NCBI RefSeq assembly: GCF_040649515.1 | Contig: NZ_JBEZFP010000130.1 | Span: 1 to 25,843, forward strand | DNA: 25,843 nt | Direction of reading: 5' to 3' | Origin: Yinghuangia elevatio | GTDB lineage: Bacteria; Actinomycetota; Actinomycetes; Streptomycetales; Streptomycetaceae | Shown: one piece after another, positions 22,543-25,843 of the stretch | How the letters are laid out: each line of letters begins with the position of its first letter | How positions within the stretch are numbered: the first letter of the stretch is position 1 | Notes under the pieces: generated by a model | Told to the model about the DNA's origin: nothing | The model's database searches: none | Seen by the model: only the letters and a program-made list of their open reading frames with translations | Program-made: the position numbers and the translations under genes

Positions 22543-23505
22543 ATGCCCGTCGTACCTCAGATCCAGTCGATACTCGACGCCCTGGCCGGCTCTCCGCCGC
22601 AGCCCGAGGGGTTGTCCCTTGAAGAACGCCGCGCCGCCGCGCACAAGGGACTGGAATCCGCGATCCTCGCGTTCGGCGAGCCCGCGCCCGAGGACGTGGC
22701 GCGCCGCGACGTGAACATCACCGTCAAGGTCCCGGACCACGGCACCATCCCGGCGCGCGTCTACACGCCGCCGACGCCCGCACCCCGCGGCGGACGCCCG
22801 GCACACGTGTACTTCCACGGCGGCGCGTGGTGGCTCGGCACGCTCGACCAGTTTGACGCGGAGTGCGCGAACCTGGCCAAGCTGACCGACTGCGTCGTGA
22901 TCTCGGTCGACTACCGGCTCGCCCCGGAGTTCGCGTACCCGGTGCCGTTCGAGGACGGCGTCGCGGCGTGGGTGTGGGTGCAGGAGCGGGCGTTCAGCCT
23001 GGGGGTCAATCCGGACAAGGTGTCGATCGGCGGCGACAGCGCGGGCGGCAACATCGCCGCGGGCGTCACGATCGCGCTGCGCGACCGCCGCATCCCGCTG
23101 CCGGTATGCCAGGTCCTGGAAGTCCCCGCGACCGACCTGACGATGTCGCACCCGTCGGTCAAGGAGAACGGCACCGGCTACCTCCTCACCGAGAAGGCGA
23201 TGCGCGAGGGCGTCGAGTACTACATCGGCAAGCTCGGCGACGCGAAGGACCCGTACGCTTCGCCGCTGCACGCCGAGACGCTGGTCGGGCTGCCCCCGGC
23301 GCTGGTCATGACGTGCGAGTACGACCCGCTGCGCGACGAGGGCGAGGCGTACGGCAAGCGCCTCCAGGAGTCCGGCGTGCCGACCGAGATCCGCCGCTGG
23401 GACGGCCTGACGCACGGCGCCGGGATGTACACCGCACTGCTGGCCGAGGCCCGCGAATACCGGCAGGTGCTCGTCGACTACCTGCGCGCGGCGCACAAGA
23501 TCTGA
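22543..23505 (+). CDS. Alpha/beta hydrolase, hormone-sensitive-lipase (HSL) family
   Basis: A 320-aa cytoplasmic esterase of the HSL/family IV type. The oxyanion motif is FHGGAWW (91-97), the nucleophile Ser166 lies in GDSAGG (164-169), and the triad is completed by Asp261 (CEYDPLRDE) and His291 (GLTHG). All catalytic residues are present; the usual HGGG is HGGA here. The ATG at 22543 has GGAGGA five bases upstream. It is divergent from tetR-LLM and converges on the short-chain dehydrogenase gene. A plausible role is hydrolysis of an ester or lactone formed by a nearby oxygenase, but the substrate is unknown. Confidence 0.94.
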   Translation: MPVVPQIQSILDALAGSPPQPEGLSLEERRAAAHKGLESAILAFGEPAPEDVARRDVNITVKVPDHGTIPARVYTPPTPAPRGGRPAHVYFHGGAWWLGTLDQFDAECANLAKLTDCVVISVDYRLAPEFAYPVPFEDGVAAWVWVQERAFSLGVNPDKVSIGGDSAGGNIAAGVTIALRDRRIPLPVCQVLEVPATDLTMSHPSVKENGTGYLLTEKAMREGVEYYIGKLGDAKDPYASPLHAETLVGLPPALVMTCEYDPLRDEGEAYGKRLQESGVPTEIRRWDGLTHGAGMYTALLAEAREYRQVLVDYLRAAHKI

Positions 23506-23569
23506 CGGCTCTGACACTGCCGGTTCTGGCAGCTCTGCCTGTTCAGGAGTTCCCCACAGGCCGCCTGTT

Positions 23570-23633
23570 CACCGGCTCACGGCCTCACGGCCTCACCGGC
23601 TCACGGACTCACCGGCCCACGGGCCCACGGGCC
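23570..23633. repeat. 8-bp tandem repeat array between convergent genes
   Basis: Eight consecutive 8-bp units with consensus CACSGNCY (caccggct, cacggcct, cacgggcc and relatives) in the gap between the hydrolase and the dehydrogenase. Looser units with the same feel (cagttccc, cagctcgt, cagttcgc) continue to about 23710. The 264-bp gap has no gene. Confidence 0.85.
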
Positions 23634-23769
23634 CGGCCGGTACACAGTTCCCCGGTGCACCAGCTCGTGGGTTCGCCAGTTCGCGGTTCACGACTTCATA
23701 GGCTCACGGGTTCGTCCGCGTGGCCGGTGCGGATTTGCCGCCCCGGCCGCGCGGACGACGGGCTCGGGC

Positions 23770-24615
23770 TCAGCCCAGCGGCGGCGTCTGCGGCACCGCG
23801 CCGGACAGTTGCTCGGCCGGGCGCGCGAGCAGGTACTCGGCGTATTCGGGGTGGGTCAGGGCGAGGAAGCGCTCCTCGCGAATCGCCTCGACGACGGTCT
23901 CGGCCGCGAGCGCCGGGTCGATGCCGCGCCCCGCGGTCTCGCCGAGCGCGAGTTCCAGGAACTCGGCGTCGGGGGTGGTCTCGGCGGCGAGTTCGGCGGG
24001 CCGGTTGCGCGCCGAGCCGGGCAGCCCGGTGTTGACGTTCCCCGGGCACAGGACCGTCGCCTTGAGCTTGGAACCCTGCGCGGCGAGGTCATGGGCGAGG
24101 GTCTCGGTGGCGGCGTACGAGGCGAACTTCGAGATGGTGTACGCCGCGGAGTACGCCGGGACGAACAACCCCGCGGCCGACGACGTGGTGACGATGTGCC
24201 CCTCGCTGTCCTGCGCGATCATCCGCGGCACGAAGGCCCGGATGCCGTGCATGACGCCCCACAGGTTGACGCGCAGCGTCCACTCCAGGTCGGCCGGCGG
24301 GCGTCCCCAGATCACGCCGCCGGAGAACACCCCGGCGTTGTTGCAGAGCACGTGGACGGCGTCGTACTGCTCGTAGGCGAAGTCGGCGAGAGCGAACACC
24401 TGTTCCTCATCGCCGACATCGGTCACCTTCGCGGCTGCCTCGGCGCCGCGTTTGTCGAGCAGTTCCAGCGTCTCGTCGAGCGCGTCCTCCTCGACGTCCG
24501 CCGCCACGACGCGCATGCCCTCGGCCGCGAATCGCAGTGCCAGAGCGCGGCCGATGCCGCTGCCGGCTCCGGTGACCACGGCGGTACGACCCGCGAAATC
24601 GCGCACGATCCCCAT
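23770..24615 (-). CDS. Short-chain dehydrogenase/reductase (SDR)
   Basis: A 281-aa classical SDR that should oxidise or reduce an alcohol/ketone with NAD(P). Cofactor motif TGAGSGIG (15-22), Asp40 after beta-2 (favouring NAD), NNAG (92-95), Asn117, Ser146 and the Tyr159-x3-Lys163 pair (YTISK) are all present. The ATG at 24615 follows a GGGGG run and gives the normal N-terminus. The frame is open for a further 93 codons upstream only because a stop-free heptamer array lies there; that part has no SDR features. The gene converges on the alpha/beta hydrolase gene and may act on the same pathway. Confidence 0.93.
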   Translation of the reverse strand: MGIVRDFAGRTAVVTGAGSGIGRALALRFAAEGMRVVAADVEEDALDETLELLDKRGAEAAAKVTDVGDEEQVFALADFAYEQYDAVHVLCNNAGVFSGGVIWGRPPADLEWTLRVNLWGVMHGIRAFVPRMIAQDSEGHIVTTSSAAGLFVPAYSAAYTISKFASYAATETLAHDLAAQGSKLKATVLCPGNVNTGLPGSARNRPAELAAETTPDAEFLELALGETAGRGIDPALAAETVVEAIREERFLALTHPEYAEYLLARPAEQLSGAVPQTPPLG

Positions 24616-24648
24616 CCCCCAGAGACTTGTCGGTGCTTCGTACTTCGG

Positions 24649-24735
24649 TACTTGGCACTTCGATACTTGGTACTTGGTACTTGGTACTTGGCACTTGGCA
24701 CTTGGCACTTCGGTACTTGGCACATCGGTACTTCC
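24649..24735. repeat. Heptanucleotide tandem array (tacttgg / cacttgg)
   Basis: Core of seven in-phase heptamers at 24664-24712: four tacttgg, two cacttgg, one cacttcg. Flanking copies (24649-24662, 24714-24735) are in the same style with single-base phase slips. It lies 34 bp before the dehydrogenase start, in its presumed promoter or leader. The 295-bp gap to the next gene has no other feature. Confidence 0.93.
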
Positions 24736-24910
24736 GTGCCGTCGGGTCGGTGCTTCAGTGCCTTCAGTACGTCGGACTCGCCAGTGCTCCCGGGTCGTCC
24801 TCCGGCCCGAATACGCTCCCGTACGTCGGCGTACGCTCGCGCGCCGGGAGCCTAGACCAGCCCGCCGCGCTTTCCCAGAGCGCACGCTGTGCACGAAATG
24901 CCGTGCCGGG

Positions 24911-25462
24911 TCAGGCTCCTGACGACGGACACAGGTGCGTGTTGGCGGCGCGTACGATCGCCTCCGCTTGCGCGGTGGTCACGGTGTACCCGGCGCGGGC
25001 GAACTTCTGCTTCGTCTGCGTGATGAGCTTCGTGTGGTTCATGTGCGCGGCAATCGACTGGCAGGTGGCGCGCCCGCGGTCGACCGCACCGGCCACATCT
25101 CCGCCAACGATGCGCGGGTCGATGACGTCCAGGGCCGCGGCGTAGCGGGTGCGCGTCTCGGCGTCCGGCTGCGGCGGCAGTCCCGGTGAGGTGGTGCTTT
25201 GGTTGCCGGATTGGGCACCGGGCGGCGTACCCGCCCCAGGGCCGGGCGGCACGGACGGGCCCGGTGCCGCGGACGCGTCCGACGGTCCGCCCGGCACACC
25301 GCCCGGCGTCTCGCCCGCGCCGTCGGAAGTGCCCGGCGCCGAATCCTCGCGGCCGTTGGCGTCCGCGTTCTGGCATCCGGTGACGAAGGACGTGAGGGAG
25401 AGGGACAGGATCAGACCGACGGTTGCGGCGAGTACGCGGCGTTGCGGTACGCGGCGTGGCAC
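24911..25462 (-). CDS. Lipoprotein with DUF732-like C-terminal domain
   Basis: A 183-aa secreted lipoprotein of unknown function. A basic N-terminus and hydrophobic core lead to the lipobox FVTGC (Cys30); then comes a Gly/Pro/Ser-rich linker to about residue 100. The C-terminal 80 residues (RYAAALDVIDP, GRATCQSIAAH, FARAGYTVTTAQAEAIV, THLCPS) have the small helical, two-cysteine pattern of DUF732 proteins from actinobacteria, with one disulfide expected. The start is a GTG at 25462 after a G-rich ribosome site. It has no clear link to the neighbouring oxidative genes. Confidence 0.75.
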   Translation of the reverse strand: MPRRVPQRRVLAATVGLILSLSLTSFVTGCQNADANGREDSAPGTSDGAGETPGGVPGGPSDASAAPGPSVPPGPGAGTPPGAQSGNQSTTSPGLPPQPDAETRTRYAAALDVIDPRIVGGDVAGAVDRGRATCQSIAAHMNHTKLITQTKQKFARAGYTVTTAQAEAIVRAANTHLCPSSGA

Positions 25463-25758
25463 GGCGAGCCCCCCGACTGGCGTGTGGTGGGGGCACCCTA
25501 CCGAGCGTTAGGCCGAAAGTCGCCAGTTTCGCGAACTCCGGTTCCCGCACAGCGGATCACGTACGCGCTCCGGAACGCCCGGCAGCGAGTCGCAGCGGGC
25601 TGTGGCGTCCATCGTGTGGTGTCGCTTGCGGCCTTGTCCGGTCCCTGCACGGGTCCCCGAACGGGTCCCCGTACGGTCGCGTGCGGTGCCTGCGCGGCCG
25701 TGTGCCGGAGCCCACGTACGGGCCCCTTGCCGAGGTAAGTGTTGCCTAAGACGTCGTC
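25463..25758. other. 296-bp non-coding stretch between the lipoprotein gene and the IS end
   Basis: No gene recognised. It holds two copies of acgggtccccg (25649-25659, 25661-25671). The insertion-sequence terminus should lie in its last few tens of bases, perhaps near cctaagacgtc at 25745-25755, but the other end is outside the window so I cannot fix the boundary. Confidence 0.5.
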
Positions 25759-25843
25759 TCATTTGGTGAGTCGGCGGTAGCAGATGAGGGTGCACGCGAT
25801 GGCGGTGAAGGCGAGGAAGTGCTCGGCTTTGCGTTCGTAGCGG
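25759..25843 (-). mobile_element. 3' end of an IS5-type transposase, cut by the window edge
   Basis: The minus strand reads RYERKAEHFLAFTAIACTLI then CYRRLTK and a stop. The pattern RYER-x4-HLAF-like followed by CxLICYRRL is the usual C-terminus of IS5-family DDE transposases in actinomycetes. Only 27 codons are visible, so I cannot tell whether the element is intact. Confidence 0.8.

Noticed and set aside
24616..24894. In-frame N-terminal extension of the dehydrogenase through the heptamer array
   Set aside because: The array is open in every frame, so openness carries no weight; the SDR fold starts normally at the ATG at 24615.

Overview
The window is very GC-rich and almost every gene carries strong G/C third-position bias, with GTG starts, GGAGG-type ribosome sites and no recognisable phage or plasmid backbone. 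Together with miaA, miaB, gluABCD and a GluR/GluK-type two-component pair within about 15 kb, this points to a Streptomycetaceae-type actinomycete chromosome. From memory, the order gluDCBA / gluR-gluK / miaB / extradiol-dioxygenase-like gene / small antitoxin-family gene / miaA matches the conserved Streptomyces core arrangement. I could not run a search to confirm that or to name the species.

Left part (1-8.4 kb), mostly conserved housekeeping. A secreted gamma-glutamyltransferase (minus) is followed by miaA (minus) with an unusual repetitive glycine-rich C-terminal tail. Next come a small MT0933/Rv0909-like antitoxin-family gene with two in-frame starts that each have a ribosome site, a strong bidirectional terminator hairpin, a LigB-like class III extradiol dioxygenase homologue (minus), a histidine phosphatase (plus), miaB (minus) and an orphan TAXI-type TRAP solute-binding protein (plus).

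Centre (8.4-18 kb), a glutamate sensing and uptake locus. A membrane Ser/Thr kinase has an extracellular glutamate-binding-protein-like domain fused to its C-terminus. It converges on a histidine kinase / OmpR-type regulator pair (gluK, gluR), which is divergent from the glutamate ABC importer operon gluABCD. A second stand-alone GluB-like lipoprotein follows gluD. So three homologous ligand-binding domains (kinase ectodomain, GluB, second GluB) lie within about 8 kb, all with the same pair of cysteines. The secreted gamma-glutamyltransferase could in principle feed glutamate to this locus, but that link is inference.

Right part (18-25.8 kb), accessory oxidative metabolism. It holds an aromatic-hydroxylase-type FAD monooxygenase with an altered flavin loop, a TetR regulator with a likely operator upstream and an LLM flavin oxidoreductase in the same transcription unit, a divergent HSL-type alpha/beta hydrolase, a short-chain dehydrogenase, a lipoprotein with a DUF732-like C-terminus, and the 3' end of an IS5-type transposase running off the right edge. 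The substrates of the oxidative genes cannot be told from the sequence.

A feature running through the whole window is short tandem repetition. Most intergenic gaps in the right half carry an array with its own unit length (7, 8, 11 or 13 bp), while the two coding arrays have units of 12 and 15 bp, which keep frame. The two heptamer arrays are the most striking: a stop-free 7-bp unit reads the same heptapeptide in all three frames, which explains several long false open frames.
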